NCBI GenBank assembly: GCA_021779935.1
Contig: JAJXZT010000027.1
Coordinates: forward strand, 97,527-161,526
Direction of reading: 5' to 3'
Origin: Acidobacteriota bacterium
Lineage (GTDB): Bacteria; Acidobacteriota; Terriglobia; Terriglobales; Acidobacteriaceae
Length of the DNA: 64,000 nucleotides
Shown in pieces: positions 9,189 to 18,070 of this stretch. The notes under the pieces are model-generated. The model did not search any database. It saw only the letters and a list, made by a program, of their open reading frames with translations, and was not told where the DNA came from. How positions within the stretch are numbered: the stretch's first letter is position 1; each line of letters opens with the position of its first letter. The translations under genes were made by a program, and so were the position numbers.

Positions 9189-9504
9189 GGGCCAATCGGT
9201 AGAGCGATACGTTCCGGGACATGCTTTACAGTTTGAGCCGGACACATATTCGGCATCACCTATGTTGTTGCGGCCTTTCCTCCGTGTTCCTTCGTGTCCT
9301 TCGTGGTTTTCCGTTTTGTCTTTGCCTTTCGCAACCGCCGCAACTGTTCCTTCGACCTTCCAACCTTCAGACCTGCCGACCGCTTTCATCACACGTCAAG
9401 TCCTCACCGGTCACATATTTCCCTTAACCCACTGAAAACAATCGCACTATAGCTCCAAGATCGATGTCACCTTTTGCCCTGTCCGCTTGCTACACTGGAT
9501 ATAG

Positions 9505-9529
9505 AGCCCACAGCGCAAGTTTGTGGGCT
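9505..9529 (+). terminator. Rho-independent terminator
   Basis: AGCCCACA pairs perfectly with TGTGGGCT around a nine-base loop and is followed on the plus strand by TTGTTCTTTT. It probably ends transcription from the exported-protein gene at 8658-9188, insulating fmt. Confidence 0.7.
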
Positions 9530-9570
9530 TTGTTCTTTTCCATTCAGATAGCGGCCCTAAGCCCTTACGA

Positions 9571-9676
9571 ATCAAATATTTGCGAATTAGTCCTATATAA
9601 ATCAATAATTTGCGAACGATGGACTCTCCTATCATGCTTGTTTTCAAATATTTGCAAAAATAGGGGGGGTGGGGGG
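9571..9676 (+). repeat. Degenerate AT-rich triplicate motif plus G-rich tract
   Basis: Three related 16-mers, ATCAAATATTTGCGAA (9571), ATCAATAATTTGCGAA (9601) and TTCAAATATTTGCAAA (9643), are spaced about 30-42 bases apart. They end in a tract of seven G, one T and six G preceded by AAATA. The same AAATA-G7-W-G5 string occurs in opposite orientation at 61811-61828 beside similar AT-rich motifs, so this is a dispersed element rather than chance. It lies 54 bases upstream of the fmt start. Confidence 0.65.
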
Positions 9677-9730
9677 CCTTCCACCAGCACTCGGAACCTG
9701 CCTCTCACGCAGAGTGCTACCCTTGTAGCC

Positions 9731-10678
9731 GTGAATCTCGTTTTCTGTGGAACTCCGATGTTTGCCGTGCCCGCGCTCGATGCTCTCGTACGCGGCGAAC
9801 ACCGTGTCGCGCTCGTCGTAACCCAGCCGGATCGCCCCAAGGGACGCGGCATGGAACTGGCCCTCTCGCCCGTCAAGCAGAAGGCCCTTGAACTTGGTCG
9901 GCCGGTCACGCAGCCCGAGAAGATCAAGAACAACCAGGAGTTTCGCGAGCAGCTTGCGACGCTTCAGCCCGACGCCATCATCGTCGTCGGTTATGGCCGC
10001 ATCATCCCTCCGTGGATGCTCCGCCTGCCGAAGTACGGCAACATCAACCTGCACGCGTCGCTGCTCCCCAAATACCGGGGTGCCGCCCCCATTCAGTGGG
10101 CCATCGCCAGCGGTGAGACGGTCACCGGCAACACGACGATGCTCCTCAACGAAGGGCTCGACACCGGCGACATTCTTTTGCAGAACGAGTTGCCCATTGC
10201 CCCTGAGGACACAGCCGTCACGCTAGCCCCTCGGCTGGCCGCCATCGGTGCGGATCTGCTGCTGGAAACGCTCGACCGCCTCGCGAAGGGAACCATCGTT
10301 CCGCGCGCGCAGGATCACTCGCAGGCGACGCTTGCGCCCATCCTGAGCAAGGATGATGCGCGGGTCGATTTCCATCGCACCGCGTCGGAGATATGCAACC
10401 GGCTGCGCGGCTTCCAGCCGTGGCCCGGAGCTTTTACAGCATTTCGCGGCAAGCAGCTCACTCTGCACTCCATGCAGCCGCTGGCCGCTGGAGAGATTGT
10501 TTTGCATCCTTCGGAACTCGCGGTTCGCGGCGATCGTCTGCTCGTCGGTTGCGGTGGAAACACCGCGGTTGAGATCGTCGAGTTGCAACTGGAAGGCAAG
10601 CGCCGCATGGCCGCCCGCGAGTTCGTCAACGGATACCGTCCTTCGCCCGGCGAGTGCCTTGGCGAGCGGAAGAGCTAA
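9731..10678 (+). CDS. fmt: Methionyl-tRNA formyltransferase
   Basis: A 315-residue enzyme that formylates initiator Met-tRNA using 10-formyltetrahydrofolate. The N-terminal catalytic domain shows the start VNLVFCGTPMFAVPAL, the QPDRPKGRG loop (about residue 34) and the catalytic signature NLHASLLPKYRGAAPIQW with Asn and His near residues 105-107 and the Asp of GLDTGDILL. The C-terminal OB-like domain follows (from about residue 205). The GTG at 9731 is chosen because the family starts exactly here; the 267 bases of open frame upstream are repeat DNA. It is followed by rsmB with a two-base gap, a common pairing. Confidence 0.95.
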   Translation: MNLVFCGTPMFAVPALDALVRGEHRVALVVTQPDRPKGRGMELALSPVKQKALELGRPVTQPEKIKNNQEFREQLATLQPDAIIVVGYGRIIPPWMLRLPKYGNINLHASLLPKYRGAAPIQWAIASGETVTGNTTMLLNEGLDTGDILLQNELPIAPEDTAVTLAPRLAAIGADLLLETLDRLAKGTIVPRAQDHSQATLAPILSKDDARVDFHRTASEICNRLRGFQPWPGAFTAFRGKQLTLHSMQPLAAGEIVLHPSELAVRGDRLLVGCGGNTAVEIVELQLEGKRRMAAREFVNGYRPSPGECLGERKS

Positions 10679-10680
10679 CC

Positions 10681-11976
10681 ATGCCGATTGCGCCGGCACG
10701 CACCGCCGCTTTTGACATTCTTCTTCGCGTGGAAAACGAAGATGCCTTCGCCTCCGAACTGCTGCATTCGGAGCGGCTCTCCGCGCTCTCTCCGCAGGAT
10801 CGCAATCTCTCCACCGAGATTGTGATGGGTGTTTTGCGCTGGCAGTCCGTGCTTGACGCGCAACTCGCGCAATGCGCCTCCAAGCCGGTTGCGCGACTCG
10901 ATGCCGAAGTGCGAGTTGCCCTTCGCATCGCCGCCTATCAGTTGCGGTACCTGACGCGCGTTCCGGGCAGCGCTGCGGTCAACGACAGCGTCGACCTGGT
11001 GAAGCGTGCGCGCAAGCGTTCCGCCGCGCCGTTCGTCAATGCAGTGCTACGCAAGCTGATGCAGACTCCACCGCCTGTCGCGACCGCTCGCGACGCGCAT
11101 CCCGAGTGGCTCGTGGCGCGATGGATTGCCGAATATGGCAGCGATGCCGCCGATTGTATCTGTGCTTACGATCAGCAAGTGCCGCAGAGCGCAGTGCGTT
11201 TCGAGGACGGCCTTGCCGAAGCCGAGTTGATCGCGCAGGGCGTGGAACTTGCGCCGGGAGCACTGCTCCGTTCAGCCCGTCGCGTCGTTGGCGGAGACCT
11301 GACGCGAACGCCGGCATTTCGCGAGCACCGCGTTGCCGTACAGGATGAAGCCTCGCAGCTCGTGGCCGCGCTGGTCGGTCACGGTGCGAACATCCTCGAC
11401 TGCTGCGCCGCGCCGGGAGGAAAGACGGCGGCGATTGCGCAGCGGAATCCGGCGGCACGGATTGTCGCCGTCGAGGTTCATCCGCATCGTGCGCGTTTGC
11501 TGCGCGAGCGTGTCAAGGCATCGAACGTTGAAGTCGTAACCGGCGACACGCGGCAACTGCCATTCGGCGCTGAATTCGACCGCGTCCTTGTCGATGCGCC
11601 TTGCTCGGGCACCGGAACGCTGGCGCGCAATCCGGAGATCAAGTGGAAGTTGAAGCCGGCGGATCTGGAAGACTTGCATCGCCGCCAGGTAGAGATTCTC
11701 TGCGCTGCCTTGCGATACCTGTCGCCTGGCGGCCGTCTCGTCTATTCCACCTGTTCGCTCGAGCGTGAAGAGAACGAATTGGTGATCGACGAAACGCTGC
11801 GCGCCGTCGAGGGATTCAGATTGATCGACTGCGCGGAAGAGTTGCAACGCTTGGCGCACTCTGGAGAACTGGCGGTGAACGATGTTCACACGCTGCTGCG
11901 ACAGCCGTATCTGCGCACGATTCCCGGAGCGCAACCCTGCGAGGGATTCTTCGCAGCGGTGTTGGAGCGCCAGTGA
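10681..11976 (+). CDS. rsmB: 16S rRNA (cytosine(967)-C5)-methyltransferase
   Basis: A 431-residue RsmB (Sun) protein. It has an N-terminal NusB-like RNA-binding domain (about residues 1-140, with PARTAAFDILLRVE and AAYQLRYL) and a C-terminal Rossmann methyltransferase domain. Motifs are the SAM loop LDCCAAPGGKTAAIA, the DAPCSGTGTLARNPEIKW motif with one of the two catalytic Cys, and LVYSTCSLEREENE with the other. The ATG at 10681 follows the fmt stop by two bases. The longer open frame from 10654 runs into fmt and is rejected. Confidence 0.94.
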   Translation: MPIAPARTAAFDILLRVENEDAFASELLHSERLSALSPQDRNLSTEIVMGVLRWQSVLDAQLAQCASKPVARLDAEVRVALRIAAYQLRYLTRVPGSAAVNDSVDLVKRARKRSAAPFVNAVLRKLMQTPPPVATARDAHPEWLVARWIAEYGSDAADCICAYDQQVPQSAVRFEDGLAEAELIAQGVELAPGALLRSARRVVGGDLTRTPAFREHRVAVQDEASQLVAALVGHGANILDCCAAPGGKTAAIAQRNPAARIVAVEVHPHRARLLRERVKASNVEVVTGDTRQLPFGAEFDRVLVDAPCSGTGTLARNPEIKWKLKPADLEDLHRRQVEILCAALRYLSPGGRLVYSTCSLEREENELVIDETLRAVEGFRLIDCAEELQRLAHSGELAVNDVHTLLRQPYLRTIPGAQPCEGFFAAVLERQ

Positions 11977-11977
11977 C

Positions 11978-12751
11978 TTAATCGCCCGTCGAGGGAGTGG
12001 GAGATTCCGGCAAGCGGTGAGCGTATCCGAATGTCACGACTGTTCCGGCCGTCACGCGCTGGCCCGCAACCGGAGATTGGCGAACAATGATCGCCTCGCC
12101 GAGAGCTTTTACGCCGTGTCCCGGCAGCGCAGGTGTCCCGTTGGGAATGAGAACCGTCTTCACCTTCATCCCTGCATCGGTTGTCACCACGGAAGCGTTG
12201 GCGAGTCGGGAGCCGACGAAATCCGGCATCACCCAGGTCGGCGGATCGGGAGCGGCCGCTACCAGCAGGCTGATCCGAGGACTGGCGATTCCCTGTGCGC
12301 CCGCTGCGGGATCTTGCGCGAGCACCTGGTCGGCGGGGAAATCTGCGGTTGCCAACGTGGCAATGGTTCCAATTTCAAGACGATGACGCTGCGCGTTCAT
12401 CTCTGCCGCTCGCGAACTTTGCCCAACGACAGAAGGGATGTCGATCCGCTGCGGTCCCAGGCTGTCAGCCACGCGGACATGCCAGCCGCGCCGCACGCGC
12501 GTGCCGGGTTTCGGCGACTGTGAGACCACGAGTCCCTCGGCAATGTCGTTGCTATAGAAATGATCGTCATCGGAAAACAGCAGACCGTTCTGACTGGCAA
12601 GTTTCTGGGCGGCTTGCGGCGTCAGTCCGACGAACTGTGGAACCGCAACTTCGCGGCCGTGAATGGCATACCGCATGGTTGTAAGCGCTGACACCATCGC
12701 CACGATGAGCAGCACCAGCACGTAGAACACACCGCGGAAGAACGTGCGCAT
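11978..12751 (-). CDS. Membrane-anchored PASTA-domain protein
   Basis: A 257-residue protein with one N-terminal membrane anchor (about residues 5-25) and three extracytoplasmic PASTA repeats (about 33-100, 102-170 and 172-245). Each repeat has the pattern of a VPxxVG-like start (VAVPQFVGLTPQAA, IDIPSVVGQSS, WVMPDFVGSRLA) and a QSPxPGT-like end. PASTA domains bind peptidoglycan fragments. The ATG overlaps the stop of the upstream PBP1A gene by one base, so the two are co-translated; this one probably supplies the PASTA function that some PBPs carry as C-terminal repeats. There is no kinase domain, so it is not a PknB. Confidence 0.88.
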   Translation of the reverse strand: MRTFFRGVFYVLVLLIVAMVSALTTMRYAIHGREVAVPQFVGLTPQAAQKLASQNGLLFSDDDHFYSNDIAEGLVVSQSPKPGTRVRRGWHVRVADSLGPQRIDIPSVVGQSSRAAEMNAQRHRLEIGTIATLATADFPADQVLAQDPAAGAQGIASPRISLLVAAAPDPPTWVMPDFVGSRLANASVVTTDAGMKVKTVLIPNGTPALPGHGVKALGEAIIVRQSPVAGQRVTAGTVVTFGYAHRLPESPTPSTGD

Positions 12752-14982
12752 CAGTGGGGCGCTCCGTTACTCGGCCGGTTGACTGTCGCCGGTGTTGTCG
12801 CAGCCACGGCCGTGCTGTTGTCCGGCGGAATGGGACCGGGGAACTGTTCCTTGTCCTTCCCCTTGATGGCGGCCTTCATGAAGTCGATCCAGATCGGCAG
12901 TGCGGCCTCCGAACCTGTTTCTTTGTTGCCGAGAGTCTTTTTCTCGTCGTAGCCGACCCACACTCCGCAGGTGATGGAGGGCGAGAAGCCGACGAACCAC
13001 GCATCGGTGAAGTCGTTCGTCGTTCCCGTCTTGCCCGCCAGTGGATGGTTCAGCTTCGATGCTGCGTAACCGGTTCCATGTTTCACCACGCCTTCAAGCA
13101 TGGAGGTCATGATGCGAGCGGTTCGGGCGGAAATAACGTCGCTGACTTCGGGATAGTTTTCTTCCAGGACGTGGCCGTCGTAGTCGACAACCTTGCGGAT
13201 GAAGTGCGGCGCGACTCGCACGCCATCGTTGGGAAACGTGGAAAACGCCGCGGTCTGTTCGAGCAGCGTCACTTCCGCCGAGCCCAACGCGACCGGCAGG
13301 TAGGGAGGAATATCGGACGTGATGCCGAACTTGTGAGCGTACTGGATGACGGTGTTGATGCCAACCCTCTGTGCGATCTTCAGCGCAGGAATGTTGCGCG
13401 ATTGCGCCAACGCAGTCCGCAGAGTGATATTGCCCATGTAGCGGTTGTCGTAATCGTGCGGTGAATACGGACCGGATGCGGTCATGAATGTCGTCGGCGC
13501 GTCCAGAATCGTGTCGTCCGGTTCCGCCCCGCTGTCAATGTAGGCCGTGTAAACGTACGGCTTAAACGAAGAGCCTGTCTGTCGAAGCGCTTGTGTTGCG
13601 CGATTGAACTTTGACAGATCGAAGTCGCGTCCGCCGACCATGGCGCGTACGTCGCCGGTCGCATTGTCGATTGCGATCAGCGCACCCTGCGCACCCGAAT
13701 CCTGCTCGAGCGCAAGTTGCACGTGATTGCCGTTGACGGTCGTGACGCGAACATAAACGATATCGCCAACGCTGAGAATATCTGCCGGAGACTTTCGTCC
13801 CGTCCAGGCAATATCCGCCGGGCCGAGCGTTCCCGAGTACTGGCCGATTTTTACCGTTGCTGACGAACCAATAACGCTCGTCACCAGGCCGTGCATGTAG
13901 GAGCCCGGTTCAATCGGTTCGCCCCAGTCCGGGTTGTCGTAGTGTTCGGGATCGTCGCCAGCGGCGATGATGTTGGGCAGGTTTCCTTTCCACCCGTGGC
14001 GCCGTTCGTAGGCCGCGAGGCCATCGAGCACTGCTTTGTTGGCGACCTTTTGCAGGTCCGAGTCAAGCGTGGTGTAGACACGCAACCCGCCTTCGTGGAC
14101 TTCTTCGCTGCCGAATCGTTTCTCCAGGTGGCGGCGGATTTCTTCGACGAAGTACGGCGCGAGCGAATTTGGATCGCTCTGCAGATGCAGTCCGAGCGGG
14201 GCTGCCTTAGCTTTCACTCCTTCTTCGGCCGTGATCTTTCCGTCCTCGACCATGTTGTCGATAACGAGATTGCGCCGTCGCAGAGCACGATCCGGATAGT
14301 TGATCGGCGAGTAGTAGCTTGGTCCCTTCGGAAGTCCGGCGAGCATGGCAGCTTCGGGCAGCGTCAGATCCTTCAAGTGCTTGCTGAAATAAAATTCCGA
14401 GCCGGCCTCGAACCCATACGTTCCGTGGCCTAGAAAAATCTGGTTGGCATAGAGCGTGAAGATCTGCTGTTTGGTAAATCGCCGTTCGATCTGTATCGCC
14501 AGCATGATCTCCTGGATTTTGCGGCTGAACTTCCGGTCGGGCGTCAGAAATAGATTGCGCGAGAGTTGCATGGTCAGGGTAGATGCTCCCTGTGCGCGTG
14601 AACCCGAAACGATATCGCGATAGGCAGCCCCCAGGATGCGCCAGAAATCAACGCCCCAGTGCTGTTCGAAATCCTTGTCTTCGATGGAAATGACACATTC
14701 CCGCAGAACCGGAGGAATGTCGTTGTAGGTGACAACCACGCGCCGTTGCAACGCGAATGAACCGATCACGCGTCCCTGGTTGTCGTAAAGCTCTGTGATG
14801 GAACTTGGGCGATAATGCTCCAGGTCGCCAACTTCTGGGAGATCCGTGGAGTAGACAATCATCAACCCCGCAAGCGATCCGAAGACTGCGGCCGCAAGGA
14901 TGGCAAGGGCAAATACGATCCGGCCGACGTACTTCGATTTCTGCACCTGGCCCGCTTGCAACTCTTGCGTAGCTGCCTCCAT
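12751..14982 (-). CDS. Class A penicillin-binding protein (PBP1A family)
   Basis: A 743-residue bifunctional peptidoglycan synthase. After a cytoplasmic tail and one membrane segment (about residues 21-45) comes the GT51 transglycosylase domain, with the catalytic-Glu motif SIEDKDFEQHWGVD (Glu near 101) and GASTLTMQLSRNLFL. The transpeptidase domain has the SxxK motif in QTGSSFKPYVY (about residue 472), SRN as the SxN motif and AGKTGTTNDFTDAWF as the KTG box. An OB-like segment lies between them. The C-terminal tail is Thr/Ala/Pro-rich. The gene is first in a two-gene operon with the PASTA protein. Confidence 0.93.
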   Translation of the reverse strand: MEAATQELQAGQVQKSKYVGRIVFALAILAAAVFGSLAGLMIVYSTDLPEVGDLEHYRPSSITELYDNQGRVIGSFALQRRVVVTYNDIPPVLRECVISIEDKDFEQHWGVDFWRILGAAYRDIVSGSRAQGASTLTMQLSRNLFLTPDRKFSRKIQEIMLAIQIERRFTKQQIFTLYANQIFLGHGTYGFEAGSEFYFSKHLKDLTLPEAAMLAGLPKGPSYYSPINYPDRALRRRNLVIDNMVEDGKITAEEGVKAKAAPLGLHLQSDPNSLAPYFVEEIRRHLEKRFGSEEVHEGGLRVYTTLDSDLQKVANKAVLDGLAAYERRHGWKGNLPNIIAAGDDPEHYDNPDWGEPIEPGSYMHGLVTSVIGSSATVKIGQYSGTLGPADIAWTGRKSPADILSVGDIVYVRVTTVNGNHVQLALEQDSGAQGALIAIDNATGDVRAMVGGRDFDLSKFNRATQALRQTGSSFKPYVYTAYIDSGAEPDDTILDAPTTFMTASGPYSPHDYDNRYMGNITLRTALAQSRNIPALKIAQRVGINTVIQYAHKFGITSDIPPYLPVALGSAEVTLLEQTAAFSTFPNDGVRVAPHFIRKVVDYDGHVLEENYPEVSDVISARTARIMTSMLEGVVKHGTGYAASKLNHPLAGKTGTTNDFTDAWFVGFSPSITCGVWVGYDEKKTLGNKETGSEAALPIWIDFMKAAIKGKDKEQFPGPIPPDNSTAVAATTPATVNRPSNGAPH

Positions 14983-15172
14983 GGCTTTCGCCGAGAGATC
15001 ACCAACAGAATAGCACCGGCCTACGGCGCAGTTCGCGCGTTTTGCGCCGCGGTTGAAACCCGTCTACTTTGAGTCAACCTCCCCCTAAGTGGAGAGTAGT
15101 TCCATGTCGCGCTCCGGTTCGCTATGATGGAGAGATTCTTAGCAAGATTCTGAAACGTAGTTGGGCGATTGG

Positions 15173-16324
15173 ATGAATGAGCCTCCCCTGACCGATTCGC
15201 CCCAGGCGAGACGGTACAACCGAATCAGCCGCAGACTTGGCCTTGCCGATCTTGGCATTGGGCTGGGTCTGATGCTCATGCTGTTGTTGACGGACTGGAC
15301 GCGTGTCATTCGCGACTTCTCGTACCGGCTTGCAGGCGGAGAGAACTTTGTCCTTGCACTGCTGATCTATGTTTTCGTGCTGGCAGTGATCGGGAAGCTG
15401 CTCGGCTTCGGACTCGATTACTATTCGTTCCGGCTCGAACATGAATACCAACTCTCCAACCAGAGATGGCGCGGCTGGATGTGGGACCAGTTCAAGGCCT
15501 TCTGGGTCGGGTTCGGCATGTCGGTTCTACTTGCTGAACTACTCTACTTCGTTATACGCAAGGCACCGCAGGCCTGGTGGATCGTGGCCTGGATCGCGTT
15601 CATGGTGCTGTACGTGATCTTTGCACAGATTGCGCCGGTGATCCTTTTTCCCATTTTCTACAAGTACCAGACACTCAACAACGATGAACTGCGCGAGCGA
15701 TTGACTCGGCTGAGTGAAAAGGCGGGAACCCAGGTTCGCGGAGTCTACGAGTGGATGCTTTCAGAGAAGTCGAAGAAAGCAAACGCTGCGCTGATGGGAT
15801 TAGGAGCGACGCGCCGCATCGTTCTCTCCGACACGCTGCTCGCCAGTTACTCGGACGACGAAATTGAAGCGGTGCTGGCGCATGAACTCGGCCATCACTA
15901 TCACCGCCACATTGTGAAGAGTTTCGCCGTACAGGCGATGATTACGTTCATTGGTTTTTGGGCGCTGAAGATCGTGTTGCGATGGTCGGTGATCAACCAC
16001 AACTGGTTTATCTCGCAATACGATTTTGCGAATCTTCCCCTGGTCATATTGTTGACCACCATGCTCTCGGTTGTGTTGATGCCGGTGCTGAATGCCTACT
16101 CACGATGGAACGAACGAGAGGCTGATCGTTATGCGTGGAATTCGATTCCTTCCGTAGAGCCGTTCATTAGTGCGATGAATAAGTTGGCCGAGCAGAACCT
16201 GGCCGAGAGGGAACCATCGCGCTGGGTGGAAATCCTCTTTCACTCGCACCCGCCAATTGCCAAACGCATTGCGGATGCCCGTGAATGGCAAAGTCGCCAT
16301 CCCCAGCCTGGATCCGCCAGCTAA
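15173..16324 (+). CDS. M48-family zinc metalloprotease (Ste24/CAAX-protease-like)
   Basis: A 383-residue polytopic membrane protease with an M48 N-terminal domain (several hydrophobic segments between about residues 20 and 165) and the peptidase domain behind it. The zinc motif HELGH is at residues 237-241, and the third ligand lies in NEREADRYAW. The layout matches Ste24-type CAAX prenyl proteases; bacterial members act in membrane protein quality control. I chose the ATG at 15173 over a TTG four codons earlier, though neither has a strong ribosome-binding site. Its stop overlaps the convergent kdsB by four bases. Confidence 0.88.
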   Translation: MNEPPLTDSPQARRYNRISRRLGLADLGIGLGLMLMLLLTDWTRVIRDFSYRLAGGENFVLALLIYVFVLAVIGKLLGFGLDYYSFRLEHEYQLSNQRWRGWMWDQFKAFWVGFGMSVLLAELLYFVIRKAPQAWWIVAWIAFMVLYVIFAQIAPVILFPIFYKYQTLNNDELRERLTRLSEKAGTQVRGVYEWMLSEKSKKANAALMGLGATRRIVLSDTLLASYSDDEIEAVLAHELGHHYHRHIVKSFAVQAMITFIGFWALKIVLRWSVINHNWFISQYDFANLPLVILLTTMLSVVLMPVLNAYSRWNEREADRYAWNSIPSVEPFISAMNKLAEQNLAEREPSRWVEILFHSHPPIAKRIADAREWQSRHPQPGSAS

Positions 16325-17049
16325 GCTCCGCGTTCGCGCAGAATTTCCTCCACCCGTTTCAAGTCCTCTTCCGTGTCGACTCCTACCGTGTCGTAGGGAG
16401 TTTCCGCGACGTAAATCTCAGCGCCATTTTCCAGGAAGCGAAGTTGTTCGAGCCGCTCGGTACGTTCCAGTTGCGACTGCGGCCAGCGGCAGAACTGTTG
16501 CAGCATCTGCCCGGTGTAGGCGTAAAAACCCAGGTGCTTGTAGCAGCGAAATTCGCCCTGCGAATCACGGTTGAAGGGAATGGTGGCGCGAGAAAAATAC
16601 AACGCTTTGCCCTCGATGCTGCTGACTACCTTGACCGCATTCGGGTTGGAGATGTCGCTCTCCGAACAAGGTGTTTTGAGCGTCCCCACGGCCACTCCCG
16701 GACGTTGCATCAAGTCAAGCAGTGTTTGCAGATGTTCGGGACGCGTCAGTGGCTCATCGCCTTGCACGTTCACATAAATGTCAGCCGGAGCGCTTTTCGC
16801 AACTTCAAAGACACGATCTGTTCCGCTGCGACACTCAGGGCTGGTCATGCGAACGCTCCATCCGTGTTTGTGGCAAAGTTGTTCGATCTCCGGAGAGTCC
16901 GTGGCGACGATCACAGCGGAGAATTCCTTGCAGGCGCGCGCGGCCTCGTATACTCGTTGAATCATGGGTTTTCCCAGGATGTCGCGCAGAGGTTTCCTTG
17001 GCAGCCTGACGGAAGCAAGACGAGCAGGGATGACGGCGATAGCGTTCAC
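16321..17049 (-). CDS. kdsB: 3-deoxy-manno-octulosonate cytidylyltransferase
   Basis: A 242-residue enzyme that activates KDO to CMP-KDO for the lipopolysaccharide inner core. Family motifs are complete: the nucleotide-binding IPARLASVRLPRKPL, RSGTDRVFEVA, NVQGDEPL, the Lys/Arg-bearing YFSRATIPFNRD, the KHLGFYAYTG segment and GVDTEEDLKRVEE at the end. It uses a GTG start. Together with hldA, hldC and waaC in the same window this shows a heptose- and KDO-containing LPS core. Confidence 0.95.
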   Translation of the reverse strand: MNAIAVIPARLASVRLPRKPLRDILGKPMIQRVYEAARACKEFSAVIVATDSPEIEQLCHKHGWSVRMTSPECRSGTDRVFEVAKSAPADIYVNVQGDEPLTRPEHLQTLLDLMQRPGVAVGTLKTPCSESDISNPNAVKVVSSIEGKALYFSRATIPFNRDSQGEFRCYKHLGFYAYTGQMLQQFCRWPQSQLERTERLEQLRFLENGAEIYVAETPYDTVGVDTEEDLKRVEEILRERGA

Positions 17050-17245
17050 GCAAATAGATTATCCCGGAGGCGTGCTTGTTGGCACCTTCTTCTTCCATAC
17101 ACATCCCGGTTGCAGGAGTGCTCCCGTTTTCCTATGATTCCGGGACACGGCCGCGTGACATGGCAACAGACTGCCACGGACGGGCCTTTTCCGTCGCTAA
17201 TCATGTGCGACAGAATGAGAGCTTCTTTGGGGGGAGGTAGAACGG

Positions 17246-17995
17246 ATGGGCAAATCGCGGTCTTCCGTGCAGATCCAGTACGCGGACCAAATTCATATTC
17301 GCAAGCGGAACAAGCTTTACTACCGCTTCGCACATTGGCCCATCTGGATATTCGTTTTCTACCTGCTACCTGGCCAACTTACATTCGCGCTCTTCAGTCG
17401 TGGCGTCGATCGCCGGATGGCCATTTGGCTGGCGGCAGTTCTGTTTTGCACGGGAATTGCGGGACTCCGCGGGCGCCTGCCAGGCGTGGAACACAGCCCT
17501 TATATCATCCGATTTACCGAGGATCGTCCGAATCCGCTCTATCGGCGCGTTTGCTACACCGCAGCATGGGGCGATCTCATCAGCTACGCCGCTCTGAACA
17601 TGGTGGGCGTGGCGGACGCAATCATCAGCGGCCGCTGGCACATGGCGCAGATCTACCACTATGGGTATTACCCGATCGTTGCTGTCGTGTGGATATCGGG
17701 CGCGCTGGGAAAGCTGCCACGCGTCAAACCGTCAACACTTGGCGAAGGCGAGGAACGGCGCGCCTTCTATGGAACCATCTGGGCAGTGACAATCGGCCAG
17801 GTCGTTCTACTGGTGCTCTGGAAGGGACTCTCCCTTACGCACTCGACGGACAAGGTGAAGTTAGTGGCATTTGCGGCGACCGTCGTCTTCCTTGGATATC
17901 TGGCGATGCGTGGGAGGCTCCCGAGAACCAGAAGGATTGTGACACGTGAGTTGAACGAGGGAACCCAGACTGTCTCAGAAGTCTCAACCGACTAG
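17246..17995 (+). CDS. Hypothetical multi-pass membrane protein
   Basis: A 249-residue protein with about five hydrophobic segments (near residues 30-48, 56-72, 108-125, 140-158 and 180-200) and charged ends. A GGGGAGG site sits upstream of the ATG. I do not recognise the family. Conserved-looking short motifs are IHIRKRNKLYYRFAHWP at the start and LPGVEHSPYIIRFTEDRPNPLYRR in a loop. The gene is isolated, with a hairpin terminator 25 bases after its stop. Confidence 0.7.
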   Translation: MGKSRSSVQIQYADQIHIRKRNKLYYRFAHWPIWIFVFYLLPGQLTFALFSRGVDRRMAIWLAAVLFCTGIAGLRGRLPGVEHSPYIIRFTEDRPNPLYRRVCYTAAWGDLISYAALNMVGVADAIISGRWHMAQIYHYGYYPIVAVVWISGALGKLPRVKPSTLGEGEERRAFYGTIWAVTIGQVVLLVLWKGLSLTHSTDKVKLVAFAATVVFLGYLAMRGRLPRTRRIVTRELNEGTQTVSEVSTD

Positions 17996-18019
17996 CCTGC
18001 CGGTCCAGGAGAATGACAT

Positions 18020-18070
18020 TCACGCGGAAGTGAAAGCCGGGCGGCCTCGCCTCCGCGTGATTTTCTTTCG
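18020..18070 (+). terminator. Terminator hairpin after the membrane-protein gene
   Basis: TCACGCGGA (18020-18028) pairs with TCCGCGTGA (18052-18060) around a GC-rich inner loop, followed on the plus strand by TTTTCTTTCG. Confidence 0.6.

Larger units (their letters stand above)
9189..9730. other. Repeat-rich intergenic region, no gene recognised
   Basis: No protein family is visible in any frame. From left to right it holds a low-complexity stretch (about 9275-9390) built from short phrases such as CCTTCGTGTCCTTCGTGG and CCTTCCAACCTTCAGACC, a rho-independent terminator hairpin (9505-9529), three degenerate copies of an AT-rich motif (9571-9658) and a G-rich tract (9662-9676). The open frame that joins this region to fmt from 9464 is a chance extension. 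Confidence 0.7.

Noticed and set aside
9464..9730. N-terminal extension of fmt
   Set aside because: Runs through a terminator hairpin and low-complexity repeats; fmt proteins start at the GTG at 9731.
16285..17949. A 554-residue plus-strand open frame across kdsB and the next gene
   Set aside because: Covers two well-supported genes in other frames and shows no family pattern.
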